Shown in pieces: positions 8,613 to 17,244 of a DNA stretch of 58,816 nt; position 1 is the stretch's first letter, and each line of letters starts with the position of its first letter. Source of the stretch: an uncultured Spirochaetaceae bacterium (GTDB lineage Bacteria; Spirochaetota; Spirochaetia; Sphaerochaetales; Sphaerochaetaceae); assembly GCA_944389025.1 (NCBI GenBank), contig CALXKU010000015.1, forward strand, positions 1 to 58,816, in the 5' to 3' direction. The notes under the pieces were generated by a model. The model was given only the letters and a program-made list of their open reading frames with translations, did no database searches and was not told the DNA's origin. A program made the translations under genes and the position numbers.

Positions 8613-9683
8613 ATGAAGAAAGTTTTAATCGGCCTTTCAGGTGGTATAGACTCATCCGTTGCCGCATATCTTTTAAAGAGTGCGGGGTATGAGGTTGAAG
8701 GGGTGACGATGCTGATCTGGAAGAAGGACAGCCCGTATCCAGCTCCCGTCTCTCCTAACAGCTGTTACAACCCTGATAAAGAGAAGGACCTTGAGGAGAT
8801 AGACAGGATAGCAAGAAAGATCGGGATTCCCCATCGTGTGATAGACTGCTCTGCACTCTATGAGAGTAAGGTTCTCGACAATTTCAAAGCTGAATACATG
8901 AACGCCCGTACACCGAACCCATGCATATGGTGCAATGCCCTGATTAAGTTCGGTGCAATGGTGGATGAGGCGCATCGTGTTGTGGATTTCGATTATTTCG
9001 CAACCGGGCACTATGCGAGGATTGCACGCATTGGAGAGCGCTATGCGATAAGAAAGGCTGCCGATGGGAAGAAAGACCAGTCTTATTTTCTATCCCGGCT
9101 TTCCCAGAAGCAGCTTGAAAGCACTCTTTTCCCCTTGGGGGAACTTAGCAAGGAGGAGGTGAGGCGGCTTGACGTCTCTCTCGGCCTGCATCCGGAGGGA
9201 CAGTCTGAGAGTCAGGATTTCTATGGTGGTGATTATGCCGACCTTCTATGTCGAAATGATGAGAAGGGGGACATAGTATTCAGGGATGGAAAAAAGCTTG
9301 GTGAGCATAACGGGTTCTGGCATTACACCATAGGGCAGAGGAAAGGACTTGGAATCGCATACAGCGAGCCGCTCTATGTTATCGCACTTGATCCTGTAAA
9401 AAACCTTGTCATTGTCGGCCTCAGGGAGGACACGATGATGAGAAGTGCGATATGCGGTGATGTGAATTTCATGGCAAGTGATACGCTCTGTGGGGAAAAA
9501 GAGTACTCAATAAAGATAAGAAGCACCTCACCGGGAGCTTCGGGAAAGGCCACCATCCTTCCTGATGGAAATCTCAGGATAGATTTCATGGCGGATGTGA
9601 ATGCGATAACACCAGGCCAGAGCGCCGTCATCTATGATGGTGATGTCATATGTGCTTCTGCAATTATAGACAGGGTGATATAA
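8613..9683 (+). CDS. mnmA: tRNA 2-thiouridylase MnmA-like, variant active site
   Basis: PP-loop ATPase that normally thiolates U34 of tRNA-Lys/Glu/Gln. SGGIDSS (residues 9-15) is the PP loop; NPCIWCN (C104, C107) includes the catalytic Cys position before N-x-x-IKF; ATGHYARI, GKKDQSYFL and HYTIGQRKGLGIA match the family. 356 residues, normal. The odd point: where standard MnmA carries the second active-site Cys (GICFIG), this protein reads ESQDFYGGDY (about 199-208), so the Cys is absent, though C213 lies nearby, and there is an extra Cys making CxxC at 104-107. It may be a divergent MnmA subfamily using another sulfur chemistry. ATG 8613 chosen by homology of the N-terminus; the ribosome site is weak. 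Confidence 0.8.
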   Translation: MKKVLIGLSGGIDSSVAAYLLKSAGYEVEGVTMLIWKKDSPYPAPVSPNSCYNPDKEKDLEEIDRIARKIGIPHRVIDCSALYESKVLDNFKAEYMNARTPNPCIWCNALIKFGAMVDEAHRVVDFDYFATGHYARIARIGERYAIRKAADGKKDQSYFLSRLSQKQLESTLFPLGELSKEEVRRLDVSLGLHPEGQSESQDFYGGDYADLLCRNDEKGDIVFRDGKKLGEHNGFWHYTIGQRKGLGIAYSEPLYVIALDPVKNLVIVGLREDTMMRSAICGDVNFMASDTLCGEKEYSIKIRSTSPGASGKATILPDGNLRIDFMADVNAITPGQSAVIYDGDVICASAIIDRVI

Positions 9684-9738
9684 TTATTTGCTATTTAACG
9701 ATGTTGCATTTATCATTGATTGAAGAAGGAGATTTATT

Positions 9739-10548
9739 ATGCGCGTTATAATCGAACCGGATTACGAGAAGATGTCCCTCTGGGCTGCCAGGTACATAGT
9801 GTCGAGGATCAAGGAGCACAACAGAAAGGAGAAGAGGCCGTTCGTTCTCGGGCTTCCCACCGGATCAAGTCCGATCGGAACTTATAAAGAGCTTATCAAG
9901 ATGAACAAGAATGGTTTTGTTTCATTCAAGAATGTCGTGACATTCAACATGGATGAGTATGTTGGCCTGCCGAAGGATCATCCTCAGAGCTACTGGACGT
10001 TCATGCATGAGAATTTTTTCAATCATGTCGATCTAAGTGCTGAGAATATAAATATGCTTGATGGAAACGCTGCGGATTTGAAGGCTGAATGTGCACGCTA
10101 TGAGGAGAAAATCAAGAGCTATGGGGGGATAGACCTTTTCATGGGCGGTATCGGTGCCGATGGTCATATCGCATTCAATGAGCCCTTCTCATCCCTGAAA
10201 TCGAGAACGAGAGAAAAGACTCTCACCTATGATACGAAGGTCATGAATTCCCGTTTCTTCGATAATGATATCACGAAGGTGCCTTCAACAGCTCTGACCG
10301 TTGGAGTTGAGACCGTTACGGATAGCAAGGAAGTACTGATCCTCGTAAACGGGCACAACAAGGCAAGAGCTCTGGCTGCTACGGTTGAGGGAAGCGTAAG
10401 CCAGATGTGGACATGCTCGGCCCTTCAGATGCATAAGGCTGCGATAATCGTATGTGATGAGCCTGCATGTGGAGAGCTCAAGGTGGACACATATAAGTAC
10501 TTCAGGGATATCGAGCAGTCGCACCTCGATCCGATGTCCATCGTATGA
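9739..10548 (+). CDS. nagB: Glucosamine-6-phosphate deaminase
   Basis: Converts glucosamine-6-phosphate to fructose-6-phosphate plus ammonia, feeding amino-sugar carbon into glycolysis. 269 residues, the classic hexameric NagB length. Visible motifs: [14 protein letters not shown] phosphate loop, FNMDEYVGL with the catalytic Asp, and [14 protein letters not shown] with the catalytic Asp-His pair and Glu. AAGGAG lies 8 bases upstream of the ATG. A Gfo/Idh/MocA dehydrogenase starts 10 bases after its stop, so the two probably share a transcript. Confidence 0.95.
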   Translation: MRVIIEPDYEKMSLWAARYIVSRIKEHNRKEKRPFVLGLPTGSSPIGTYKELIKMNKNGFVSFKNVVTFNMDEYVGLPKDHPQSYWTFMHENFFNHVDLSAENINMLDGNAADLKAECARYEEKIKSYGGIDLFMGGIGADGHIAFNEPFSSLKSRTREKTLTYDTKVMNSRFFDNDITKVPSTALTVGVETVTDSKEVLILVNGHNKARALAATVEGSVSQMWTCSALQMHKAAIIVCDEPACGELKVDTYKYFRDIEQSHLDPMSIV

Positions 10549-10558
10549 TGGTGTGATC

Positions 10559-11599
10559 ATGAGAGAAAAGTTGAGATTCGGTATTGTCGGCCTTGGTAGC
10601 ATTGCAAAAACCCATGCTGAGGTGATCTCCTCTCTGGATAATGCGGAGCTGGTGAGCGCTTTTCATAAGAACAAGGAGAAGGCGGATTCTTTCGCCTCCT
10701 CCTATGGTGCGAAAGGGTATAGCGACCTTGATTCGTTCCTCTCATCGGGCATTGATGTGCTGACTGTCACAACCCCGAGCGCTGTAAGATGCGAGTATGC
10801 CCTCCCTGCGATGGAGAGGGGGATAAGCGTACTTCTTGAGAAGCCCATGGATGTGAGCCCCGATAAGGCCAAGCTCATGATAGAAACGGCGGAGAGGTGC
10901 GGCATCACCCTTGGTGTGATTTTTCAGAACAGGTTCTCTCCTCTTAATAAAGAGATAAGAAAGGCAGTAGAGAGCGGAAGGCTTGGTAAGAGGATTCTCT
11001 CCTCAGCATATGTCAAATGGTTCAGATCGCAAGAGTATTATGACTCGGGAGCCTGGAGGGGGACTAAGGAGATTGACGGGGGAGGCTGTCTCATGAATCA
11101 GGCGATTCACGGTCTTGACCTTCTTCTCTCGCTCTCATCCCCTTTGAAGGATGTGCTCTCTTTCTCAGCTCTTTTGAATCATGAGAGAATCGATGTGGAG
11201 GATACCCTTGTCTCATCCCTCCGCTTCTCGGATGGTAGCCTTGGCGGCTTTGAATGCTCTACCGCAGCCTATCCTGGATCTGAGAGAAGGATTGAGCTTA
11301 TCGGCAGTAGCGGGACCATAATCGCTGAGGATGATCGCATTATCACATGGAGCTTTGAAAAAGAGAGTAGTGAGGATGAGGAGATTAGGAGAAGGTTCTC
11401 ATCTTCCCTGAGTGGCCCTGCCAACTCACCGGCAGTCGCCCTGGATAATCACAGGGCTCAGTACGTCGATTTCATTGATGCGATTCTGCATGGCAGACGT
11501 CCTGCCGTTGATGGAAGGGAGGGGCTGAAGTCCCTCCTTGCGGTAGATGCAATCTACAGGAGCGCTGAGAGCGGGAAGATGGTTACTCTTTGCTCCTGA
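10559..11599 (+). CDS. Gfo/Idh/MocA family oxidoreductase
   Basis: NAD(P)-dependent dehydrogenase of sugars or sugar derivatives, 346 residues. The N-terminus FGIVGLGSIAKTHAEV is the Rossmann GxGxxA/G loop, followed by VLLEKPMD (the family's EKP motif) and GGGCLMNQAIHGLDLL, the substrate-side helix with the His. ATG 10559 was chosen over longer in-frame starts because it begins just before the Rossmann strand. Placed directly behind nagB, so an amino-sugar or related sugar substrate is a reasonable inference. Its end overlaps the convergent GDPD gene by 17 bases. Confidence 0.87.
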   Translation: MREKLRFGIVGLGSIAKTHAEVISSLDNAELVSAFHKNKEKADSFASSYGAKGYSDLDSFLSSGIDVLTVTTPSAVRCEYALPAMERGISVLLEKPMDVSPDKAKLMIETAERCGITLGVIFQNRFSPLNKEIRKAVESGRLGKRILSSAYVKWFRSQEYYDSGAWRGTKEIDGGGCLMNQAIHGLDLLLSLSSPLKDVLSFSALLNHERIDVEDTLVSSLRFSDGSLGGFECSTAAYPGSERRIELIGSSGTIIAEDDRIITWSFEKESSEDEEIRRRFSSSLSGPANSPAVALDNHRAQYVDFIDAILHGRRPAVDGREGLKSLLAVDAIYRSAESGKMVTLCS

Positions 11600-12398
11600 G
11601 CCCCATATCGAGTGCAACTTTTATGACGAGTGCGGGGTCATCGGTCATGACCGAGTCGACCCCCATTTCGAAAAGCTCCCTCATGCTCTTCTCATCATTT
11701 ATCGTCCAGACCATCACTACGGCCCCTCTTTTGTGCATCTCTTTAACGAATGATGGGGTTACAACACTTATTCCCGCCTGCGTCCGTGGAACCTGGAATA
11801 TTATTTTCCTCTTAAACTCCTTTGGAAGAATATTGAGCTTCTGTCTTATCAGGAGAGGAATGACCTCCTTGGTGGTGATGCTTGTAAGGATATCGGGAGC
11901 CTTCCTTCTGACTTCGCATAGGTTGCTGTAATGGAAAGAGGCGCAGTTGACCCTCCGCTCTGCCTTATTCTCTCTTATCACGCGAATGAACTCGTCCACT
12001 ATCCTTAGGTCCTTGCTTTTGAGGTCGATGTTGAATCTCTCATCAGGACAGGCTTTTAGCGCCTCGTCAAGTGTGCAAAGCTTTATTCCCTTACCCCTGA
12101 AGGGGAATGTCTTACCTCCATCCTTTGTGAATGTGTAGCCGGCATCATATTTCAGCAGTTCCTCATAACTCTTGCTTTCTATCGTGCCTCTTCCGTCCGT
12201 GTTGCGCTCTAGTGTGGGGTCATGCCAGATTACGAGTACCCCGTCACGGCTTAGATGCACATCGGTCTCAATCACGTCTATGCCCATCTTTACAGCGCTT
12301 AGGAATGCGGGAATCGTGTTTTCCGGATAGTTCTTGCTGTCCCCCCTGTGTGCGATGACCCGTGGCATGGGATCGAGAAAACTCTGGAACTTACTCAT
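11583..12398 (-). CDS. Glycerophosphodiester phosphodiesterase
   Basis: Hydrolyses glycerophosphodiesters (from phospholipid turnover) to glycerol-3-phosphate and an alcohol. 271 residues, TIM-barrel GDPD family: VIAHRGDSKNYPENT carries the catalytic His/Arg, DVIETDVHLSRDG the metal-binding Glu/Asp and IWHDPTLERNTDGRG the second His. No signal peptide, so a cytoplasmic UgpQ-like enzyme. ATG at 12398 with GGAGG about 8 bases upstream; it overlaps the end of the upstream methyltransferase gene by 8 bases, which implies coupling. Confidence 0.92.
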   Translation of the reverse strand: MSKFQSFLDPMPRVIAHRGDSKNYPENTIPAFLSAVKMGIDVIETDVHLSRDGVLVIWHDPTLERNTDGRGTIESKSYEELLKYDAGYTFTKDGGKTFPFRGKGIKLCTLDEALKACPDERFNIDLKSKDLRIVDEFIRVIRENKAERRVNCASFHYSNLCEVRRKAPDILTSITTKEVIPLLIRQKLNILPKEFKRKIIFQVPRTQAGISVVTPSFVKEMHKRGAVVMVWTINDEKSMRELFEMGVDSVMTDDPALVIKVALDMGLRSKE

Positions 12399-13155
12399 CG
12401 CCTTCCTCCTTATTATCCTTGTAAATCTTGATTTTCTCGACTTTTCTGAAAATCTTCTCGAATCTTTGCAGCTCGCTCTCTGATAGCCCTGCACGTTCGG
12501 CTATGTCCTCAAGAAGCTGTTTTGTCCACTTCTTCTCCTCGTCCCATTTGAAATAGGATATGTTATCAAGGTGTTCGACCATCTCAGATCCTGCCTTCTC
12601 AATCCTCTCATGACTTACCGCGCTCATGCCGTCCCTGTATGGACGGGAGGCAAGGAAGAGCTCATATGCTATTATCTGCACCGCCTGAGAGAGATTAAGA
12701 GACGGAAACAGTGGGCTGGTCGGAATCGTTACGATTGCAGAGAGCATGTTCACCTCATCATCACGCAGCCCGTCGGCCTCTCTTCCAAAGACGATCGATA
12801 TCTTTCCGTCAGGGTATGAGGCAAGCTTCTCTGCAAGCTGTGAGGGGGAGTATGAGCTCATTTTCCTGAGCTTTCCCCTCCGTCTTGTCGCCCCGATTGT
12901 AAAGGAGCTGTCCCTGATTGCATCCTCAAGGCTTCTAAACTCCTTCCTTTCAAGATATATGTCCTTCGCATGAAGGGCCAGTGTGGAGACCCTGTCCTCA
13001 TCGTATTTTCTTTCCGTAACGAGTGTAAGATGCGTTAGTCCCATCGTTTTCATCGCCCTGCATACGGAGCCTATGTTTGCCCCGTCCTGGGTATCCACGA
13101 GTATTATCTCTATTCTGTCCAGATATGATTGATCCATATTCTGGATGATATCCAA
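12391..13155 (-). CDS. TrmJ-like SpoU-family RNA 2'-O-methyltransferase
   Basis: SPOUT-fold methyltransferase of 254 residues. The N-terminus DGANIGSVCRAMKTMGL is the hallmark of the TrmJ/LasT group (target Cm32/Um32 in tRNA); the knot motifs are IVFGREADGL and VTIPTSPLFPSLNLSQAV, where SAM binds. A C-terminal helical extension rich in Lys/Glu follows, as in TrmJ. Two possible starts (13155 or the Met six codons later). Divergent from the permease gene at 13193 with only 37 bases between, so both promoters must be tightly packed. Specific target not provable by eye. Confidence 0.83.
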   Translation of the reverse strand: MDIIQNMDQSYLDRIEIILVDTQDGANIGSVCRAMKTMGLTHLTLVTERKYDEDRVSTLALHAKDIYLERKEFRSLEDAIRDSSFTIGATRRRGKLRKMSSYSPSQLAEKLASYPDGKISIVFGREADGLRDDEVNMLSAIVTIPTSPLFPSLNLSQAVQIIAYELFLASRPYRDGMSAVSHERIEKAGSEMVEHLDNISYFKWDEEKKWTKQLLEDIAERAGLSESELQRFEKIFRKVEKIKIYKDNKEEGDE

Positions 13156-13192
13156 TATTGAGTTTTTCCGCTATAGAGGCTAACATTTACTC

Positions 13193-14380
13193 ATGGAAAA
13201 ATGGGACACGCATTATCTTAGGCACATAAGGAACATCCTCGTTATCTTTGCCTTCGCCATCATGATCTTCATATTCAAAGCGGGAGGTGAGATACTCCTG
13301 CCTTTCATAATAGCAGTGTTCATATTCATTCTTTTCAACCCGATGCTCAACAAGCTGGACAGGCTTAAAGTGCCGAATCTGCTTTCGATAATAACGGTGC
13401 TTGTACTTGTTGCCCTGATATTCGTTCTCTTCGTTTATACTGTCTTCCAGATGGTGAACACGCTGTTAAGCCGGCTTGGAATCTATGCTGAGCGTGTAGC
13501 TGAGTTCGATGCATTCATCAGCGTATACCTTGCACGCCTTTTTGATGCGGATCCGGAGGGATATTCCTTCCTCTCATCTCTTAACATAGACTGGCTTTCT
13601 CTTCTTCGCGGTTATCTGACGTCGTTCTCGACAAGGTTCCTTGGAATAATGAGCGATGCGATGATGTGCTTTGTATACCTTCTCTTCCTCCTTATGGAAA
13701 GAAGGAGCTTCACACCCAAGCTGATGGCTATTCTTTCCCGTGACAAAGGTGAGCGATTTTCAAAGCTTGCCATGAAGATGAACCGTCAGGTTTCCAAGTA
13801 CATCTTCCTTAAAATCATAATCAGTGCCGCAACCGGTGTGATGTTCTACCTCGTATCACTTTTAACCGGCCTTGATTTCGCACTTGTCTGGGGAGTGCTC
13901 GCCTTCGTACTTAATTTCATCCCGACAATTGGAAGCATCATAGTGACTGTCGGCACTATCGTCATGGCGATAATCCAGTTTATGCCTGAGTGGGGGTATG
14001 TCATATATGTGGGTATAATGATGGTCAGCATCGAGATGATAATCGGTAACATACTGGATCCGAAACTGCAGGGGGTTCAGCTTAACATCAGCCCTGTCGC
14101 AATCCTTGTATCGCTTGCCCTCTGGGGGTATATCTGGGGAATGGTCGGCATGTTCCTCGCAGTTCCGCTCACATCCATGATACAGATCGTATGTGCCAAC
14201 ATACCGGCTCTCAAACCTGTTGCAATCTTCCTCTCCACAGGCAAGTTCCTCTCATTCGGTAAGAATGAGGAGAAGAGGGGAAGAAGGAAGAAGAGAAGCG
14301 AGGAGGGGGATTCGTTCGATGTCGAGATGCCAATAGGAAGGAACCCTGAGGATCTCGATGATGAGAACTTCAACGACTGA
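13193..14380 (+). CDS. AI-2E family (TqsA/PerM-like) membrane permease
   Basis: Integral membrane protein of 395 residues with about eight helices and the family's signature late segment ALVWGVLAFVLNFIPTIGS, followed by GNILDPKLQGVQLNISPV and GMVGMFLAVPLTSMIQI. Members include TqsA (exports AI-2) and sodium/proton antiporters, so the transported molecule cannot be assigned. The C-terminal 50 residues are a charged, cytoplasmic Lys/Arg then Asp/Glu-rich tail. It overlaps the convergent transporter gene by 11 bases. Confidence 0.87.
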   Translation: MEKWDTHYLRHIRNILVIFAFAIMIFIFKAGGEILLPFIIAVFIFILFNPMLNKLDRLKVPNLLSIITVLVLVALIFVLFVYTVFQMVNTLLSRLGIYAERVAEFDAFISVYLARLFDADPEGYSFLSSLNIDWLSLLRGYLTSFSTRFLGIMSDAMMCFVYLLFLLMERRSFTPKLMAILSRDKGERFSKLAMKMNRQVSKYIFLKIIISAATGVMFYLVSLLTGLDFALVWGVLAFVLNFIPTIGSIIVTVGTIVMAIIQFMPEWGYVIYVGIMMVSIEMIIGNILDPKLQGVQLNISPVAILVSLALWGYIWGMVGMFLAVPLTSMIQIVCANIPALKPVAIFLSTGKFLSFGKNEEKRGRRKKRSEEGDSFDVEMPIGRNPEDLDDENFND

Positions 14381-15266
14381 CTTTCCTCTCCAGCGACAGA
14401 AGTATCCCCGCAAGCATCACAAGGCTTCCATAAAGCAGTACCGCCTCGAACGTGTCATAGAGCACATAGTCTATGAGAAGGGCTGTGAGTATCTGTCCAG
14501 ATGAGAGAAGAAGGGCTGAATAAACGGCTGGAATTTTCGGAATTACGATATTCGTATTAACCACGACAGCGCATGCCAGCAGCCCTCCCATCAGCATTAC
14601 GGGAACTGATGCGTCGGGTAAGACTTTAAATCCTTCAACAGTCGTCTGGGCATGGAAAATGAAAGAGTAGAGCAGTGCACCAGCCAGACCTGAGAGCACA
14701 TTCATCCTCGCAGAATAGAAGGCTCCCTTGGCTTTTGCAAGACGTGAATTGTAAACCATCTGCACCATCGTAAGGATTCCTGCGAGTATTGATGGCAAGA
14801 GGTAGAAATTGATGCTCTCCCCTCCGAGAAAGTATATAAGGATGCCGATGAAACACACTGTGAGGCTTGCCACCCTGCGTCCAGAGATTCTCTCCTGTTT
14901 CATTCCCATGAGTCCGGTTATATCAAAAACAAGACCTGTCAGAGACTGCCCAAACACCGCTCCTGCCATGGCAACCGTTGCACCTGATCCGACAACGCTT
15001 ATGTAGTTCAGCGATATTATGCAGACTCCGAACAGCCCTCCGAAATAGTGGTTGTACCATTTGATATCCTCTTTGGGAGGGTTTATCGTGGCACTGTTTC
15101 TTCCCGCTACCATGATTAAGCTGAGTGTAATGATTCCGACAATCTGGTTTATTATGAGGCTCACTTCACTGCTTGTGATGCGACCAGATTCTGTGTTGAA
15201 TGTTACCATCACAGATATGATTGCTCCGGTGATGAATGATACCAGGTAACAAATACTTTTACGCAT
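14370..15266 (-). CDS. YdcZ/DUF606-like DMT-superfamily transporter
   Basis: About ten hydrophobic helices in 298 residues arranged as two similar five-helix halves, with the first half containing NQIVGIITLSLIMVAGR and YNHYFGGLFGVCIISLNYI, which resembles the DUF606 (YdcZ) branch of the drug/metabolite transporter superfamily. Substrate unknown. ATG 15266 is preferred to an in-frame TTG 18 bases upstream because the ATG begins directly before the first helix; neither has a strong ribosome site. Convergent, overlapping end with the AI-2E permease. Confidence 0.72.
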   Translation of the reverse strand: MRKSICYLVSFITGAIISVMVTFNTESGRITSSEVSLIINQIVGIITLSLIMVAGRNSATINPPKEDIKWYNHYFGGLFGVCIISLNYISVVGSGATVAMAGAVFGQSLTGLVFDITGLMGMKQERISGRRVASLTVCFIGILIYFLGGESINFYLLPSILAGILTMVQMVYNSRLAKAKGAFYSARMNVLSGLAGALLYSFIFHAQTTVEGFKVLPDASVPVMLMGGLLACAVVVNTNIVIPKIPAVYSALLLSSGQILTALLIDYVLYDTFEAVLLYGSLVMLAGILLSLERKVSR

Positions 15267-15336
15267 AGCAAAAAGTATAGGCAATAGTGCATCTCTCTTC
15301 TAGCTCAAAACGTCACTCTTGTCATATAATCGGTGC

Positions 15337-15936
15337 ATGACAGTTGTATGCTTGGACCTTGAAGGGGTACTGGTACCCGAGATTTGGATTAGTTTCGCTC
15401 AAAAGACAGGGCTCGATGAGCTTAAAAGGACGACAAGGGATGAACCTGATTACCATAAGCTGATGGATTACAGGATATCCATCTTGAAGAGGGAGAACCT
15501 GAAGCTTAGCGATATACAGGAGACGATAAGTTCTATTAGGCCGCTGGATGGGGCCAAGAAATTCCTAGATGAGCTCAGGAGCTTGACGCAGGTGATAATA
15601 CTCTCGGATACCTTCGAGGAGTTTGCGAAGCCTCTGATGCGCCAGCTCGGATGGCCTACGATATTCTCCAACAGCCTTGTTGTGAGGGATGATGTCATCG
15701 AGGGCATCAGAATGAGACAGGAGGATGGTAAGATGAATGCCGTAAAGGCACTCTCTTCAATCGGTTTCAGGACATTCGCAGCAGGGGACAGCTATAACGA
15801 TCTTAAGATGATACGCGAGGCGGATGCAGGGTGTCTCTTTCGCGCTCCTGAGAACATACTGGCAGAAAATCCGGATTTGAAGCTCTGCAACGATTATTCC
15901 GAGTTTCTATCGGTCATAAAGGAAAATCTTAAGTGA
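15337..15936 (+). CDS. thrH: ThrH-type phosphoserine/homoserine phosphotransferase
   Basis: HAD-superfamily phosphatase of 199 residues. The nucleophile motif is CLDLEGVLVPEIW (DxEG instead of the usual DxDGT), which is the mark of ThrH; motif II is ILSDTFEEF and motif III/IV GDSYNDLKMI. ThrH enzymes dephosphorylate phosphoserine and can transfer phosphate to homoserine, linking serine and threonine synthesis. ATG 15337 is chosen because it directly precedes the first strand. The next small membrane gene overlaps its stop by 4 bases. Confidence 0.87.
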   Translation: MTVVCLDLEGVLVPEIWISFAQKTGLDELKRTTRDEPDYHKLMDYRISILKRENLKLSDIQETISSIRPLDGAKKFLDELRSLTQVIILSDTFEEFAKPLMRQLGWPTIFSNSLVVRDDVIEGIRMRQEDGKMNAVKALSSIGFRTFAAGDSYNDLKMIREADAGCLFRAPENILAENPDLKLCNDYSEFLSVIKENLK

Positions 15937-16133
15937 AAAAGAGTTCGAAACTCCGGCTTTCGATCATATTCCTGCTCATTTTCATGACAGTGGGTTACAC
16001 TCTTCTGCTTCTGGCATATGGAGGTCCCCGATGGGTGGCTTTCATTATGTTCATAGTTTATGTTTTTGTCGTGTATTTCCTAATCGTTACGACGCATCGA
16101 CTTATAAAAGCTCTGAAAGAAAAAGGTGAATAA
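15933..16133 (+). CDS. Small two-helix membrane protein
   Basis: 66 residues, not recognised. Two hydrophobic segments (about residues 9-28 and 32-53) separated by GGPRW, and a basic N-terminus KKSSKLR, so both ends are probably cytoplasmic. GTG start overlaps the thrH stop, so translation is coupled. Similar small membrane genes follow many housekeeping operons; no function can be proposed. Confidence 0.6.
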   Translation: MKKSSKLRLSIIFLLIFMTVGYTLLLLAYGGPRWVAFIMFIVYVFVVYFLIVTTHRLIKALKEKGE

Positions 16134-16147
16134 GGTTATCTTTTCCC

Positions 16148-16176
16148 TTGACCGGAAGAAAAAGCTATTGTATTTT
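16148..16176 (+). promoter_or_regulatory. Sigma-70 type promoter of the DksA-like gene
   Basis: TTGACC (16148-16153), a 17-base spacer and TATTTT (16171-16176), about 50 bases upstream of the start. An AGTAAA-containing leader follows, ending in AAGGGGG before ATG 16227. Assigned by eye only. Confidence 0.5.
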
Positions 16177-16226
16177 ACTTCAAAGTAAAGCTGTAAGAAT
16201 TGGCTTAAGTAAAGGGGGCTGATAAA

Positions 16227-16580
16227 ATGGATGCTTTTACACAGGAGATGCAGGAGAAACTTCTCAAAGAGAGGGAGGAACTGCTTAGGAAGCTGAATGC
16301 GGAGGAGGATAATTTCCGTCAGGAGGCGTTAGCCGCATCCGGCAGGGATTCGAGCGATCTTGCGAGCGATGATGCCGCATACCGTAAGATGGAGGCTCTT
16401 AACGCGATGGATGCCAAGAGGCTTAAGGCCATAGAAGGGGCGCTCAAGAGAATCAGCGAAGGAAAGTATGGAATCTGCTTGCAGTGCGGAAAGAAGATAC
16501 CTGAGGGTAGGCTGAGAGCAATACCGTCTGCGGTACTCTGCATTGATTGCAAGACTGAGAATGAGAAATTAGGTGTTTAA
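16227..16580 (+). CDS. DksA/TraR-family zinc-finger protein
   Basis: 117 residues with an N-terminal coiled coil (about 1-75, Glu/Lys rich) and a C-terminal C4 zinc finger CLQCGKKIPEGRLRAIPS...CIDC. This is the DksA layout in which the coiled coil enters the RNA polymerase secondary channel and modulates initiation together with (p)ppGpp. The coiled-coil tip has DSSDLASDDA, acidic as in DksA. It might instead be one of the shorter DksA-like proteins (YteA/YocK type) with an uncertain role. Preceded by AAGGGGG and its own promoter. Confidence 0.85.
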   Translation: MDAFTQEMQEKLLKEREELLRKLNAEEDNFRQEALAASGRDSSDLASDDAAYRKMEALNAMDAKRLKAIEGALKRISEGKYGICLQCGKKIPEGRLRAIPSAVLCIDCKTENEKLGV

Positions 16581-16584
16581 GAGT

Positions 16585-17229
16585 TTAAAGGCCGTAAAAG
16601 GCCTTTTCCTCTTTTATAGTGGTTCTCTCACCATGTCCTGGCAGGACGAGAGCGTTGTCATCAGATTCTTTTAGAAGTCTCTTGATGGAAGAGAACAGCT
16701 CGCTCTGGCTCCCACCTGGGAAGTCCGTTCTGCCATATGATGATTTGAAAATGGTATCCCCTGAGAATATTATGTTCTCTTTTCTATCATAAAGGCATAC
16801 GGAACCTTTCGTATGCCCTGGGGTTCTTATTACGTCATAGCTGAGGATTTTCTCGCCATAAAATTCATATTCACTTGGAAGAGCTTCAAGGTAGGGACTG
16901 AATGCGCTAAGCATGAAAGGGAATCCATTATTAAGCAGTTCTATATTCCCTTCCCCTTTCGCTCTAAGAAAGAAATCATCCGCCTTATCCACGAAAATCC
17001 TCACGAGTGGGAATTCCTTTCTTATCTCTCCAAGGCCCATCACATGATCGAAATGGGCATGGGTGAGGAGGACGTGGGTAAGGGTGAGCCCTTTTTCTCT
17101 GATAAAGCCGAGTGCTTTGGCAATTCCATCCGGAGCGTCTATCATGTACGCCTCGTTTCCTTTGCCATAGTCATATACCACATACGTGTTAGTAGCGATC
17201 TCTCCGAGAGTAAATGGCTGTATCCTCAT
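16585..17229 (-). CDS. Metallo-beta-lactamase-fold hydrolase (glyoxalase II-like)
   Basis: 214 residues. TNTYVVYD at the N-terminus, then THAHFDHVMG (HxHxDH metal motif), RTPGHTKGSVCLYD with the third His, and FSGDTIFKSSYGRTDFPGG with the bridging Asp, LPGHGERTT with the last His. This is the complete dinuclear zinc site of glyoxalase II-like thioester hydrolases. Substrate unknown. AAGGAGG is 4 bases upstream of the ATG. Its start is 15 bases after the stop of the upstream RNA-binding gene, so they form a two-gene unit. Confidence 0.88.
   Translation of the reverse strand: MRIQPFTLGEIATNTYVVYDYGKGNEAYMIDAPDGIAKALGFIREKGLTLTHVLLTHAHFDHVMGLGEIRKEFPLVRIFVDKADDFFLRAKGEGNIELLNNGFPFMLSAFSPYLEALPSEYEFYGEKILSYDVIRTPGHTKGSVCLYDRKENIIFSGDTIFKSSYGRTDFPGGSQSELFSSIKRLLKESDDNALVLPGHGERTTIKEEKAFYGL
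16587..16607 (+). terminator. Short terminator-like hairpin between convergent genes
   Basis: AAAGGCC (16587-16593) and GGCCTTT (16600-16606) can pair over a 6-base loop and are followed by TTTTCC on the plus strand. It lies in the last codons of the minus-strand hydrolase gene and just after the dksA-like stop, so it could serve either direction. The T tract is short. Confidence 0.4.
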
Positions 17230-17244
17230 CCGTCCTCCTTGTCT

